Source: Devosia sp. LC5 (GTDB taxonomy: Bacteria > Pseudomonadota > Alphaproteobacteria > Rhizobiales > Devosiaceae). From it: DNA of 64,000 nt. Made by a program: the position numbers and the translations under genes. This document shows, one piece after another, positions 42,422 to 53,333 of the stretch (positions are counted from its first letter, which is position 1; every line of letters starts with the position of its first letter). The notes under the pieces are model-generated. The model searched no databases, was not told the origin of the DNA, and worked only from the letters and a program-made list of their open reading frames with translations. Location: NCBI RefSeq assembly GCF_000735585.1, contig NZ_JNNO01000009.1, positions 37,645 through 101,644 on the forward strand, written 5' to 3'.

Positions 42422-43344
42422 CAGCGATACCTCACCTTGGGGTCAAGCCAGGCATAGAGGAGATCGACCAGAAGATTGAGCGCCAGGATAATGAACATGT
42501 AAAGGATAGTCGTTCCCAGAACGATGCCGTAGTCGCGGTTAAGCGCTGCGGTGACGAAATATTTGCCGATCCCCGGCAGGCCGAAAATTTGCTCGACGGC
42601 CAGCGAGCCGGTGAGCAGATAGCTCAGCCCGGGCCCCAGATAGGACACAACCGGCAACAGCGCGGGCTTGATGGCGTGACGCGCCAGTACCAGCCGTTGC
42701 CCCAGGCCCTTGGATTTGGCGGTACGCACGTAATTGGTGCCCAGCACCTCGATCATCGAGCCGCGCATCAGCCGCGAAATGCGCGCCGCATGCGGCCAGG
42801 CCAACACGGTCACCGGCAGCACCAGATGCAGGATCGAGCCATTGACCCAGCCTCCCGCCGGCAGCCAGCCTAGATAGACGCCGAACCACAGCTGCAAGAT
42901 TGCCGCCATCAGGAAATTCGGCACCACCACGCCCAGCATCACCACCAGCACCAGCACGTAATCGGGCCACTTGTTCTGATTCACCGCCGCGATCATGCCG
43001 GCGACGACGCCGATGGCAGTGGCGATCACGAACGCGGTCAGCGCCACGGTGAGGGTAAAGGGAAAGCCGATGCGGATCAGCTGGCTCACATTGAAGCCAT
43101 CGATCACCATGGAAGGACCCAGATCCCCATGCAGCAGCCGCCACAGATAGATGAAGTACTGGTTGATCAGGGGCTGATCGAGATTGTAGTGCGCCCGCAA
43201 ATTGGCCAGCACCGTCGGGGGCAGCGCGCGCTCACCATCGAACGGACCGCCCGGTGCCAGGCGCAGAATGAAAAAGCAGACGGTTACGGCAATCAGTGCG
43301 ATCGGAATGGCCGATAGCACGCGCCGCAGGGCATAACCCAACAT
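42421..43344 (-). CDS. oppB: Oligopeptide ABC transporter permease OppB
   Basis: 307 residues. Typical start MLGYALRRVLSAIPIALIAV, with LAPGGPFDGERALPP after helix 1 and the loop YVRTAKSKGLGQRLVLARHA that docks the ATPase. Six membrane helices. Forms the channel with OppC. Separated from oppA by a 105-bp gap with a stem-loop. Confidence 0.93.
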   Translation of the reverse strand: MLGYALRRVLSAIPIALIAVTVCFFILRLAPGGPFDGERALPPTVLANLRAHYNLDQPLINQYFIYLWRLLHGDLGPSMVIDGFNVSQLIRIGFPFTLTVALTAFVIATAIGVVAGMIAAVNQNKWPDYVLVLVVMLGVVVPNFLMAAILQLWFGVYLGWLPAGGWVNGSILHLVLPVTVLAWPHAARISRLMRGSMIEVLGTNYVRTAKSKGLGQRLVLARHAIKPALLPVVSYLGPGLSYLLTGSLAVEQIFGLPGIGKYFVTAALNRDYGIVLGTTILYMFIILALNLLVDLLYAWLDPKVRYR

Positions 43345-43403
43345 GATTGTAAACCTTTGCTATCCAGGGCGCTGCGTCCACGCGCGCTCGCCGGAATAAA
43401 AGA

Positions 43404-43434
43404 GATCGTGGGAGCCGGTCGGGCCCCCACGATC
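43404..43434 (-). terminator. Intercistronic stem-loop between oppA and oppB
   Basis: GATCGTGGG (43404-43412) pairs with CCCACGATC (43426-43434), a 9-bp stem. Lies 15 bases after oppA; no long T run. Likely a 3' stabilising or attenuating structure that favours oppA expression. Confidence 0.65.
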
Positions 43435-43449
43435 ATCAAGCCCTTGGGC

Positions 43450-45063
43450 TTACTCGGCCTTGGTCAGCCAGCGCGTACGGTGGATGTCCTTGGCATTGTC
43501 TTCAAAGCCGGTGATCTTGGGCGACACCACGTTCTTGGACACATACCAGTAGATCGGGATCGCCGCGAACTGGTCCATGGCCAGCGTCTCGGCCTGGTGC
43601 AGCAATTCGGCGCGCTTGGCCAGATCCAGCTCCACGGCCGCATCGGTCATCAGCTTGTCGAAATCAGGGTTCGAATAGCGGCCGTAATTATTGCCCCAGT
43701 TCATCGTGTCACCCTGCTGGGTGCCGGTCTTGAGCAGGTCAAGCGTATTGGCGGCATCCGAATAGTCGAGCAGCCAGCCGGCGCGGCCGACCTGGAAATC
43801 GCCGGCGCGCAGCGCATCGTAATGCACGGCAGTTTCGGCATTGAACAGCTCGACCTTCACACCGATCGGCTCCCACATGGCTGCGATCGCCACGGCGATA
43901 CGCTGGTGGTTGTCATTGGTGTTGTAGCGCAGTTGCAGGGTCAGCGGGTTTTCCGGCGTATAGCCGGCAGCGGCCAGCAGTTCCTTGGCCTTGGCCACGC
44001 GTTCTTCATAGGGTTGGGTTGCCCATTCGGGCATGTAGACGTCGCCCTCGTAATTGGCCGTGCCTTCGGGAACCCAGCCATAGGCCGGCAATTCGCCCGT
44101 GCCCAGGATATCGGGGCCGATCACGTCGCGCAGTACCGAGATCGACAACGCCTCACGGATGGACGGATCGTTCAGCGGCGGCTTTTCCTGGTTCAGCACA
44201 TAGTAATAGATGCCCAGGAACGGTTCGACATGGGCCTGGCCGGGCAGGTTGTCCTGGATCCACTGATACTGGTCCGAAGGCAGGTCGGTCAGGATGTCGA
44301 ATTCGCCGGCGCGGTAGCGGTTGAGCGCCGCCGCCTGATCTTCGAGGACGTGGTAATAGACCTCGTCGATCTTCACATTGGCTGCGTCGTAATAGTCTTC
44401 GTTCTTGACCGAGTGGACATAGGAGCCCGGCAGCCATTCGGTGATCTTGAACGGGCCGTTGGCGACAATGTGCTCGATATCGGTCCAGGCGTCGCCGAAC
44501 TCGTCCACCAAGTGCTTTGGCACCGGATAGGCGGTGTAATGGGTCAGCGCCTGCAGGAAGTATGGAGTTGCCGCTTCAAGCGTGATTTCGACGGTTTTGT
44601 CATCGAGCGCCTTGACGCCGAGCTGGCTGAAATCGGTGATTTCGCCCGAATTGATGGCCTCGGCATTCTTGATCGGATATTGCAGATAGGCATATTCCGA
44701 AGCGGTCGCCGGGTTCATCAGGCGCTGGAACGCGAACACGAAATCTTCGGCCGTGACAGGCTCGCCATCGGTCCACTTGATGCCTTCGCGCAGATGGAAG
44801 GTATAGACCGTGCCATCTTCCGAAATGTCCCAGCTCTCGGCCTGGCCCGGAATGGCGTCCGCCTTGGTGTCTTCGGTGACCAGACCCTCGATATAGTCGC
44901 CGACGACGCGGTTTTCCCAGTCGCCCGACACCTTATGCGGATCAAGCGAGCCCGGATCGCCACCATTATGCATCTGCAGCGTGACGGCCGAAGCGGCCGT
45001 GCTCATCATCAGCGCCACGGCGCCGGCGGCCGCTACCGCCGTCAGGGTTTTGTGAAGTTTCAT
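43450..45063 (-). CDS. oppA: Oligopeptide-binding periplasmic protein OppA
   Basis: 537 residues from ATG at 45063, opening the signal peptide MKLHKTLTAVAAAGAVALMM (cleavage near ASA-V). ATG at 45075 is possible, but AAGGAG directly abuts it. SBP family 5 features: GDPGSLDPHKVSGDWENRV, IKWTDGEPVTAEDFVFAFQR and IYYYVLNQEKPPLNDPSIRE. It binds oligopeptides in the periplasm and delivers them to OppBC. First gene of oppABCDF. Confidence 0.93.
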   Translation of the reverse strand: MKLHKTLTAVAAAGAVALMMSTAASAVTLQMHNGGDPGSLDPHKVSGDWENRVVGDYIEGLVTEDTKADAIPGQAESWDISEDGTVYTFHLREGIKWTDGEPVTAEDFVFAFQRLMNPATASEYAYLQYPIKNAEAINSGEITDFSQLGVKALDDKTVEITLEAATPYFLQALTHYTAYPVPKHLVDEFGDAWTDIEHIVANGPFKITEWLPGSYVHSVKNEDYYDAANVKIDEVYYHVLEDQAAALNRYRAGEFDILTDLPSDQYQWIQDNLPGQAHVEPFLGIYYYVLNQEKPPLNDPSIREALSISVLRDVIGPDILGTGELPAYGWVPEGTANYEGDVYMPEWATQPYEERVAKAKELLAAAGYTPENPLTLQLRYNTNDNHQRIAVAIAAMWEPIGVKVELFNAETAVHYDALRAGDFQVGRAGWLLDYSDAANTLDLLKTGTQQGDTMNWGNNYGRYSNPDFDKLMTDAAVELDLAKRAELLHQAETLAMDQFAAIPIYWYVSKNVVSPKITGFEDNAKDIHRTRWLTKAE

Positions 45064-45154
45064 GCTCGTTCCCATCTCCTTTTGGAGTTTCCTGAGTTTT
45101 TTCTTGTCCCGCGCGTTTGTTGCAGCGGGTGGGGTAGTCTTGTGGCCGTCAGTT

Positions 45155-45170
45155 TTGACCCGACGGTCAA
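45155..45170. promoter_or_regulatory. TTGACC-CGAC-GGTCAA dyad upstream of oppA
   Basis: A perfect 6-bp dyad about 90 bp before oppA, in the gap to the convergent-end small gene. Possible operator; no regulator known. Confidence 0.3.
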
Positions 45171-45282
45171 GATTGCTGGACGGTATTACGCAATTCCGTC
45201 CACTGACAAGTAAAACATTGACCTAAGCGTCAAGGCCGCCGGAATTATTAACATGCTGTGAAGCCTGAGAGACACAGCCTCC

Positions 45283-45447
45283 TCAGGCGCCGCCCAACAA
45301 CCCTGCCTGGCGCGCGAAATAGACAGCAACTGCCAGAGCCACCAGCGCCACAAACGGCACCCAGCCCGGCAGCGGGCCGCGTGGCTTTTTTACCGGTGGC
45401 TCGGGCTGTTTCTCGATGCGGCGGAACTTGACCACATTGTCGCTCAT
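45283..45447 (-). CDS. Small single-span membrane protein coupled to fadI (54 aa)
   Basis: 54 residues. Its ATG overlaps the thiolase stop by 4 bp (ATGA). A basic N-terminus (MSDNVVKFRRIEKQPEPPVK) precedes one membrane helix (PFVALVALAVAVYFA). No family recognised. The tight coupling suggests expression with the beta-oxidation genes; its role is unknown. Confidence 0.65.
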   Translation of the reverse strand: MSDNVVKFRRIEKQPEPPVKKPRGPLPGWVPFVALVALAVAVYFARQAGLLGGA

Positions 45448-46727
45448 GACGGACTCTCTACCAGGGCCGCGACACCCATGCCGCCGGCCGTACACACCGA
45501 AATCAAAGCCCGTTTTCCCGGCGCCGTCGACAGCATTTTCGCCGTAAGCCCCAAAATCCGCGCGCCGGTCGCGGCAAAGGGATGCCCATAGGCCAGGCTC
45601 GATCCCTTGACATTGATCTTGGCCGGGTCGATCACGCCCATCACAGCATCGCGCCCCAACACGTCCCTGCAATAGGCTGGGTCGTTCCAGGCCTTGAGCG
45701 TGCATAGCACTTGCGCGGCGAACGCCTCATGCAGCTCGAAATAGTCGATATCGTCAAACCCGATCCCGGCCCGCGCCAGCAGTTCCGACACCGCAATGGT
45801 GGGCGCCATCAGCAATCCTTCGCCATGGGCAAAGTCATTGCCGGCTACCCGGCCCATGGTCAAATAGGCCAACACCGGCAGGCCCCGCGCCCGCGCCCAA
45901 TCCTCGCTCGCCAGCAGCACGGCACTGGCCCCGTCGGTCAGCGGCGTCGAATTGGCCGCCGTCAGCGTGCCGAGGCCCGAATTCTTGTCGAAAGCCGGCT
46001 TGAGGCTGGCCATCTTCTCGAGATTGGCATCCGCCCGCACATTATTGTCGCGCACCAATCCGGCACACGACACCAGCAGATCGTCGTGAAACCCCTCGTC
46101 ATAGGCCTTGGCCGCATTGCGATGGCTGGCCACTGCCAGCTCGTCCTGCGCCTGGCGCGAAATCCCCCAATTGCGCGCCATCAGCTCACAATGCTCACCC
46201 ATCGACAGGCCCGTCCGCGGCTCCTGCGTCGAGGGCGCCACCGGCGCCAATTCGCCAAACGAAAATCCCTTGAAGGCACCGAACTTTTCCCCGGTCGAAC
46301 GAGCCTTGGACAATTCGATCATCCGGTGCTGGAATTTATTGCCAAACACTACCGGACTATCGCTGACCGTATCCGAACCCGCCGCAATCCCGCTCTCGAT
46401 CTCGCCAGTGGCTATCTTGGCCCCCAGCACCAGCGCCGCCTGCAGGCTCGTGCCGCAGGCGATCTGTATATTCGTCCCCGGCGTACGCGACGAAAACCCG
46501 GCATCGAGAGAGGCTTCCCGCGCCAGGTTGAAATCCCGGCTATGCCCGATGACGGCCCCCGCCATCACCTCATCGATCTTCTCGCCCTTGAGCCCGAATT
46601 TGTCGGCCAACCCACCAAGCGCCGTCGCCAGCAGCGACAGATTGGTCTCGTCGGCATAGGCCGTGTGCCCCCGCGCAAACGGCGTCCGGACCGAGCCGAC
46701 AATGGCGACTTTACGCAATTCGGCCAT
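45444..46727 (-). CDS. fadI: Acetyl-CoA C-acyltransferase (thiolase), FadI-like
   Basis: 427 residues, near FadI length. Active-site Cys in NIQIACGTSLQAALV (around residue 91); the catalytic His in YFELHEAFAAQVL and GHPFAATGAR; the second Cys in SVCTAGGMGVAAL. Thiolysis of 3-ketoacyl-CoA releases acetyl-CoA, the last step of beta-oxidation. Three bases after fadJ. The pairing with a FadJ-like multifunctional protein favours FadI over a biosynthetic thiolase. Confidence 0.9.
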   Translation of the reverse strand: MAELRKVAIVGSVRTPFARGHTAYADETNLSLLATALGGLADKFGLKGEKIDEVMAGAVIGHSRDFNLAREASLDAGFSSRTPGTNIQIACGTSLQAALVLGAKIATGEIESGIAAGSDTVSDSPVVFGNKFQHRMIELSKARSTGEKFGAFKGFSFGELAPVAPSTQEPRTGLSMGEHCELMARNWGISRQAQDELAVASHRNAAKAYDEGFHDDLLVSCAGLVRDNNVRADANLEKMASLKPAFDKNSGLGTLTAANSTPLTDGASAVLLASEDWARARGLPVLAYLTMGRVAGNDFAHGEGLLMAPTIAVSELLARAGIGFDDIDYFELHEAFAAQVLCTLKAWNDPAYCRDVLGRDAVMGVIDPAKINVKGSSLAYGHPFAATGARILGLTAKMLSTAPGKRALISVCTAGGMGVAALVESPS

Positions 46728-46730
46728 GTC

Positions 46731-48692
<1,962 letters not shown>

Positions 48693-48738
48693 TTTGCCTC
48701 CTCAAATCGTTTGGCTTGTCGCCATATTTCCGCCGGCC

Positions 48739-51186
48739 CTATTCCGCCGCCAGTTCATCCGGTGCGAAATCATCTACCTTCACCACACGATCGGTCGCCT
48801 CGTCCGCCGCCCGCATGATCCCGGCCTCGTTCTCATTGAGCACCCCGGCCGCCACCGCATCGGCAATCGCATCGCGATCCAGCCGCCGCTCGATCACACC
48901 CTTGCGCGCCGCCTTGACGAACCGTGCCTCGATCTCCTCGGCCTCGGTCACCTTGAGCAGCCCGTCTTCGAGAACGCCCGTCACGTCATTGGGGTCCATC
49001 GATACGAACACGCCCGTGGTCAGCCGGTCGCGAAACGCCCCCGGCCGCAGCACCGCCCGCACGAAGCGATAATTCACCCGGTCACTGGCGGGCCTCGCAT
49101 GCCGCCCCAGCGGGAAGCACAGGAACCGCATCGCATTGGCCAGCAGCCCATTGGGGAAATTGGCAAACACCTCGCCAAAGGTCCGCTCCATCGCCGCGAT
49201 CCGGTCCGCCATGATGGCATCGACCAGCTCCCGGTCCTCGACCAGGCGCCCCTCTTCCTCAAACCGCTTGAGCACAGCCGACATCAGGTAAAGCTCGCCC
49301 AGAATATCGGCCATCCGCCCGGAAATCTTCTGCTTGCGCTTGAGCGCCCCACCCAGCACCACCGTGGTCCAATCGGCCACGAGAGCAAAATCCTGGCTAT
49401 AGCGATGCAGCTTTTTATACCAATGCGCCATTTCCGACTGCGCCGGCGCAGAGGCAAAAGCGCCATTGCTCACCCCATGCACGAAACTGGCGGCAATATT
49501 GCGCAACATGAATTTGGTATGTCCGCCAAAGGCCAGGTCAAACTGCTCCAGCCCTGCCGCCTTGTCGGGATTCTGCGCCGCCGCGATTTCCTTGTAGAGG
49601 AAAGGATGCGCCCGCAGCACGCCCTGCGCAAAGGTCATCAGGGTGCGCGTCAGAATATTGGCGCCTTCCACCGTGATGGCCACCGGCGTCGCCATATAGC
49701 CGCCGAACAGATAATTGCCCGGCCCATCCTGGATCGCCCGCCCGCCGTGAATATCGAAGGCATCATCCACGCTGTCGCGCATCGCTTCGGTGGTGCGATA
49801 TTTGAGCAGCGCCGAAATCACCGCCGGCCGCTGCCCCTCATCCACCATCGAGGCCGTCAGCCGCCGGCTCGCTTCAAAGGTATAGGCGCGCTTGACCATC
49901 TCCCCGAGCGGTTCGGCCACGCCCTCCATGATCCCCACGGGAATGCCGAATTGCCGCCGGATCCGCGCATAGGCCGAACTCACGCGCAAAGCCTGCTTGA
50001 TCGAGGTCGTGCCGATGGCCGGCAGCGAAATCGCGCGGCCCGTCGACAGGCACTCCATCAGCATGCGCCAGCCCTGCCCGGCCCGGTCCACCCCACCGAT
50101 CAAAAAGTCCATGGGAATGAACACATCCGTGCCGCGCGTCGGCCCATTCATGAAAGCCTGCCGCGCCGGAAAATGCCGCCGCCCGATTTCGACGCCAGGA
50201 TGATCGCGCGGCACCAGCGCCAGCGTAATCCCGATCTCTTCACCCTTGCCCAGTAGATTATCCGGGTCCTTGAGGATGAAAGCCAGGCCCACCAGCGTGG
50301 CAATCGGGGCCAGCGTAATATAGCGCTTGTCCCAGCTCAGCCTGATGCCCAGCACCTCCTGGCCCTGATAGGTCCCCTTGGTGACAATGCCGATATCGCG
50401 CATGCCGCCGGCATCCGACCCCGAATGCACGCCGGTCAGCGCAAAGCACGGCACTTCAATTCCCTTGGCCAGCCGTCCGAGATATTGGTCTTTCTGGCTC
50501 TGTGTGCCGTATTTTTCCAGCAATTCGCCCGGCCCGAGCGAATTGGGCACCATGACGGTGATCCCCGCCGCCACCGACCGGCTCGAAATTTTGGAAACGA
50601 TCATCGACTGCGCCTGCGCGCCAAAACCCAGCCCGCCATATTCCTTGGCAATCAGCATGCCCAGGAACCCCTTGTCCTTGAGAAACTGCCAGACCTCGGG
50701 CGACAGATCAGCGCGATTATTGCGCGTGTCCCAATCGTCGATCATGGCACAGACCTCATTGGTCGGCCCGTCAAGAAACGCCTGCTCCTCAGCCGTTAGC
50801 GTCAGCGGCCGGATATCGGTCAGCTTGTTCCAGTCAGGCTTGCCGGAAAACAATTCGGCATCCCAGCCGATGGTACCGGCATCCAGCGCATCCTGCTCGG
50901 TCTTGCTGACCTTCGGCAAAATGGATTTGACCAGCCCATAGACCGGCCGTGTCAGCACCGGCTTGCGAATGGCCTCAACGCTGAGCAGCAACAACACCGC
51001 CCCCGGCACCAGCGCCAGCAGCAGGCCAGCAAAGCCGCCATCAAGCGCAAGGCCGCTCCCGCTCACATCAAGCCGGCTCAGCAGCCCGATCACCAGCGCC
51101 GCCACGCCCCACTGCCAGAGCGGGCTTTCCCGCCAGGCCAGCACGCCAAAAACGATGAGGCTGATCACGAAAAGCGCAAGTGTCAC
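48739..51186 (-). CDS. fadE: Acyl-CoA dehydrogenase FadE
   Basis: 815 residues from GTG at 51186, chosen because GGGAGGAGG lies eight bases upstream and the length equals E. coli FadE (814). Longer readings run through the promoter. The N-terminus has membrane helices (TLALFVISLIVFGVLAW). Conserved blocks: KTEQDALDAGTIGWDAELF, GKPDWNKL, TVMVPNSLGPGELLEKYGT, GVEIGRRHFPA and PVAITVEGANILTR. It introduces the first double bond in fatty acyl-CoA. First gene of fadE-fadJ-fadI. Confidence 0.94.
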   Translation of the reverse strand: MTLALFVISLIVFGVLAWRESPLWQWGVAALVIGLLSRLDVSGSGLALDGGFAGLLLALVPGAVLLLLSVEAIRKPVLTRPVYGLVKSILPKVSKTEQDALDAGTIGWDAELFSGKPDWNKLTDIRPLTLTAEEQAFLDGPTNEVCAMIDDWDTRNNRADLSPEVWQFLKDKGFLGMLIAKEYGGLGFGAQAQSMIVSKISSRSVAAGITVMVPNSLGPGELLEKYGTQSQKDQYLGRLAKGIEVPCFALTGVHSGSDAGGMRDIGIVTKGTYQGQEVLGIRLSWDKRYITLAPIATLVGLAFILKDPDNLLGKGEEIGITLALVPRDHPGVEIGRRHFPARQAFMNGPTRGTDVFIPMDFLIGGVDRAGQGWRMLMECLSTGRAISLPAIGTTSIKQALRVSSAYARIRRQFGIPVGIMEGVAEPLGEMVKRAYTFEASRRLTASMVDEGQRPAVISALLKYRTTEAMRDSVDDAFDIHGGRAIQDGPGNYLFGGYMATPVAITVEGANILTRTLMTFAQGVLRAHPFLYKEIAAAQNPDKAAGLEQFDLAFGGHTKFMLRNIAASFVHGVSNGAFASAPAQSEMAHWYKKLHRYSQDFALVADWTTVVLGGALKRKQKISGRMADILGELYLMSAVLKRFEEEGRLVEDRELVDAIMADRIAAMERTFGEVFANFPNGLLANAMRFLCFPLGRHARPASDRVNYRFVRAVLRPGAFRDRLTTGVFVSMDPNDVTGVLEDGLLKVTEAEEIEARFVKAARKGVIERRLDRDAIADAVAAGVLNENEAGIMRAADEATDRVVKVDDFAPDELAAE

Positions 51187-51301
51187 GGCGGCCTCCTCCC
51201 AAAACGTCAGACCGTTCCCCGGTCCTCCGGTTCTTACTGGGCCTGCCGCGCTCAACCATAGCGCGTCATATCCCCAGTGTTGAGGCCGCAGTTTACCGTG
51301 C

Positions 51302-51343
51302 TTTACGTAAACGTCAACTAACGACACATTACGTTCACGCAAG
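51302..51343. promoter_or_regulatory. fadE-side operators (LiuR/MerR-like)
   Basis: TTTACGTAAACGTCAA at 51302-51317 and a weaker relative ATTACGTTCACGCAAG at 51328-51343, 116-142 bp upstream of fadE. The word resembles the operator described for LiuR-type MerR regulators of acyl-CoA catabolism; a MerR gene is 2 kb away. Confidence 0.6.
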
Positions 51344-51400
51344 CGTAGGAGGAGCACCCATCCAAGCGAACCCGCCGCTTGCATGGCTCCCTCCATTCAT

Positions 51401-51487
51401 CGTCATCACCCGGCTTGTCCGGGTGATTCATCTCTCAGCGTACGCGGCGCCAATGGATTGCCCGGACAGGCCGGGCAATAACGATGG
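51401..51487. repeat. Inverted doublet of short hairpin repeats (REPIN-like)
   Basis: Copy a (+): ATCACCCGG (51405-51413), 5-base loop, CCGGGTGAT (51419-51427). Copy b (-): ATTGCCCGG (51457-51465), loop, CCGGGCAAT (51471-51479). Both share CATCGT before the stem and a CAT/CCAT flank after it. The same repeat encloses the GIY-YIG gene at 57 kb. Confidence 0.8.
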
Positions 51488-51542
51488 ACCTGAAAGCCGT
51501 TCTTGAGCCTCCTTCCCCTGCTCAAAATCCCCCGTCACCCAT

Positions 51543-51558
51543 TTGACGCTAACGTAAA
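51543..51558. promoter_or_regulatory. fadD-side operator (LiuR/MerR-like)
   Basis: TTGACGCTAACGTAAA, whose reverse complement TTTACGTTAGCGTCAA matches the fadE-side site at 14 of 16 positions. It lies 62 bp before the fadD start. Confidence 0.6.
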
Positions 51559-51620
51559 GCCATGGAATACTGCGTCTATAAGGGCAAAGCCCAGGCCTAA
51601 CGGCACGAGGAGGGACATTG

Positions 51621-53333
51621 ATGGACCAGCGCAACGAGCGGGCAACGCGCCCCTGGATCGCCAGCTACCCTGACGGCATCGCCTGGGACGTCAAGATCGA
51701 TACCCGCCCGGTGCATGAGCAGGTGCTGGCCGCCTGTGCCAAAAATCCCCTCGCCACCGCGCTCGACTTCATGGGCGGCACCACCAGTTTCGGCGAACTG
51801 GCCCGCAAGATCACCGCCTTTGCCGGCGCATTGCAGAGCCAGTTCGGCGTCGGCAAGGGCAGCCGGGTGGCCATCATGCTGCCCAATACCCCCTTTTACC
51901 CCGTCGCCTATTACGGCGTGCTGCGCGCCGGCGGCACCGTGGTCAATTGTAACCCGCTCTATACTGTCAAGGAGCTCAGCCACATCGCCGCCAATGCCGG
52001 CGCCGATCTGCTGATCACGCTCGACCTGCAGCAGATTTTCGAAAAGGCCGAACAGCTGGTCCAACTCGGCCATGTCAAATCGCTGGTCGTCTGCCACTTC
52101 CCCGACGCGCTGCCGCTACCCAAAAAGATTCTCTATTCCATCGCCAGGCGCAAAGACCTCGCCAAGCTGCGCAAGTCCCCCGTCCGCGACCGCATTGCCG
52201 CATTCAACGAACTGATCGACCGCAAGGAAACGCCATCGGCCGTGGTCATCGATCCCTATAAGGACATCGCCGTCCAGCAATATACCGGCGGCACGACCGG
52301 CGTGCCCAAGGGAGCCTTGCTCTCCCACACCAATATCGCGGCCAATATGAGCCAGATCGATCAATGGGGCTGCGGGCTGTTCTATCCACCCACCAAGGTG
52401 GTAGCCGTGCTGCCCTTCTTCCACATCTTCGCCATGACGGTTTGCATGAACGTGCCGCTCTGCAATGGCACGCAAGTGGTCATGCTGCCCCGCTTTGAGC
52501 TCAAGGCGCTGCTCGACCTGTTTGCCCGCACCAAAGCCAATGTGCTGCCTGCCGTGCCCACCCTGCTCTCCGCCATAGCCCGTGCCGAAGACCCCAATAT
52601 TTCCGCCAAGCTGGCAAGCCTGGAAGTCGCCATTTCCGGCGGCGCCGCCCTGCCCAATGAAATCCGCGCTAATTTTGCCAAAAAATCCAAGGCGCTGCTG
52701 GCTGAAGGTTATGGCCTCACCGAGGCTTCCCCCGTTGTCTGCTGCGCCGCCCTGCGCGTGCCATCCAAACCCATGTCCATCGGCCTGCCCCTGCCCGGCA
52801 CCGATATCCGCTTCGTCGGCATCGACACCAATGAAGTGGTCGCCATTGGCGAAAACGGCGAACTTCAGGTCCGCGGCCCCCAGGTCATGACCGGCTATTT
52901 CAACAATGACGAGGCCAATGAAGAAGCCTTCCATGATGGCTGGCTGCGCACCGGCGATGTCGGCCATATGGACGAAGACGGTTATGTCTTCTTGGTCGAT
53001 CGTACCAAGGATCTCATCATCTGCTCAGGCTTCAACGTCTATCCTCGTATCATAGAGGAAGCGCTGATGACCCACGAGGCGGTCGAGGAAACCAATGTCA
53101 TCGGCGTGCCCGACGAATATCGTGGCGAGGCGCCGGTCGCCTATATCAAGCTGAAATCCGGCAAGGCGGCCACCGACACCGAGCTCAAGCTGTTCCTCGC
53201 CGACAAACTCAACAAGATCGAGATGCCACGCGAAATCATCTTCAAGGATGCCCTGCCCAAGACCCTGATCGGCAAGCTCAGCAAAAAGGAATTGCGCGAG
53301 GAATACGCCGCCACAAAGGCCCAAAAGCCGTGA
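51621..53333 (+). CDS. fadD: Long-chain fatty acid-CoA ligase FadD
   Basis: 570 residues from ATG at 51621, with GAGGAGGG upstream. AMP-binding enzyme motifs: YTGGTTGVPKGALLSHTN (P-loop), GYGLTEASPV, DGWLRTGDVGHMDEDGYVF and the C-terminal lysine in LIGKLSKKEL. It activates fatty acids to acyl-CoA for beta-oxidation. Divergent from fadE; overlaps the MerR gene by 4 bp. Confidence 0.94.
   Translation: MDQRNERATRPWIASYPDGIAWDVKIDTRPVHEQVLAACAKNPLATALDFMGGTTSFGELARKITAFAGALQSQFGVGKGSRVAIMLPNTPFYPVAYYGVLRAGGTVVNCNPLYTVKELSHIAANAGADLLITLDLQQIFEKAEQLVQLGHVKSLVVCHFPDALPLPKKILYSIARRKDLAKLRKSPVRDRIAAFNELIDRKETPSAVVIDPYKDIAVQQYTGGTTGVPKGALLSHTNIAANMSQIDQWGCGLFYPPTKVVAVLPFFHIFAMTVCMNVPLCNGTQVVMLPRFELKALLDLFARTKANVLPAVPTLLSAIARAEDPNISAKLASLEVAISGGAALPNEIRANFAKKSKALLAEGYGLTEASPVVCCAALRVPSKPMSIGLPLPGTDIRFVGIDTNEVVAIGENGELQVRGPQVMTGYFNNDEANEEAFHDGWLRTGDVGHMDEDGYVFLVDRTKDLIICSGFNVYPRIIEEALMTHEAVEETNVIGVPDEYRGEAPVAYIKLKSGKAATDTELKLFLADKLNKIEMPREIIFKDALPKTLIGKLSKKELREEYAATKAQKP

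Larger units (their letters stand above)
51187..51620. other. 434-bp divergent fad control region with operators and a repeat doublet
   Basis: Between fadE and fadD. Contains three copies of a 16-bp operator-like word (51302, 51328, 51543) and a pair of inverted hairpin repeats at 51401-51487. No gene seen. Confidence 0.6.

Noticed and set aside
43357..45213. 618-codon open frame on the plus strand
   Set aside because: Antisense to oppA, which has a signal peptide and family motifs.
51187..51396. 70-residue N-terminal extension of FadE
   Set aside because: GTG 51186 has a strong Shine-Dalgarno and gives the normal family length; the extension crosses the operator region.
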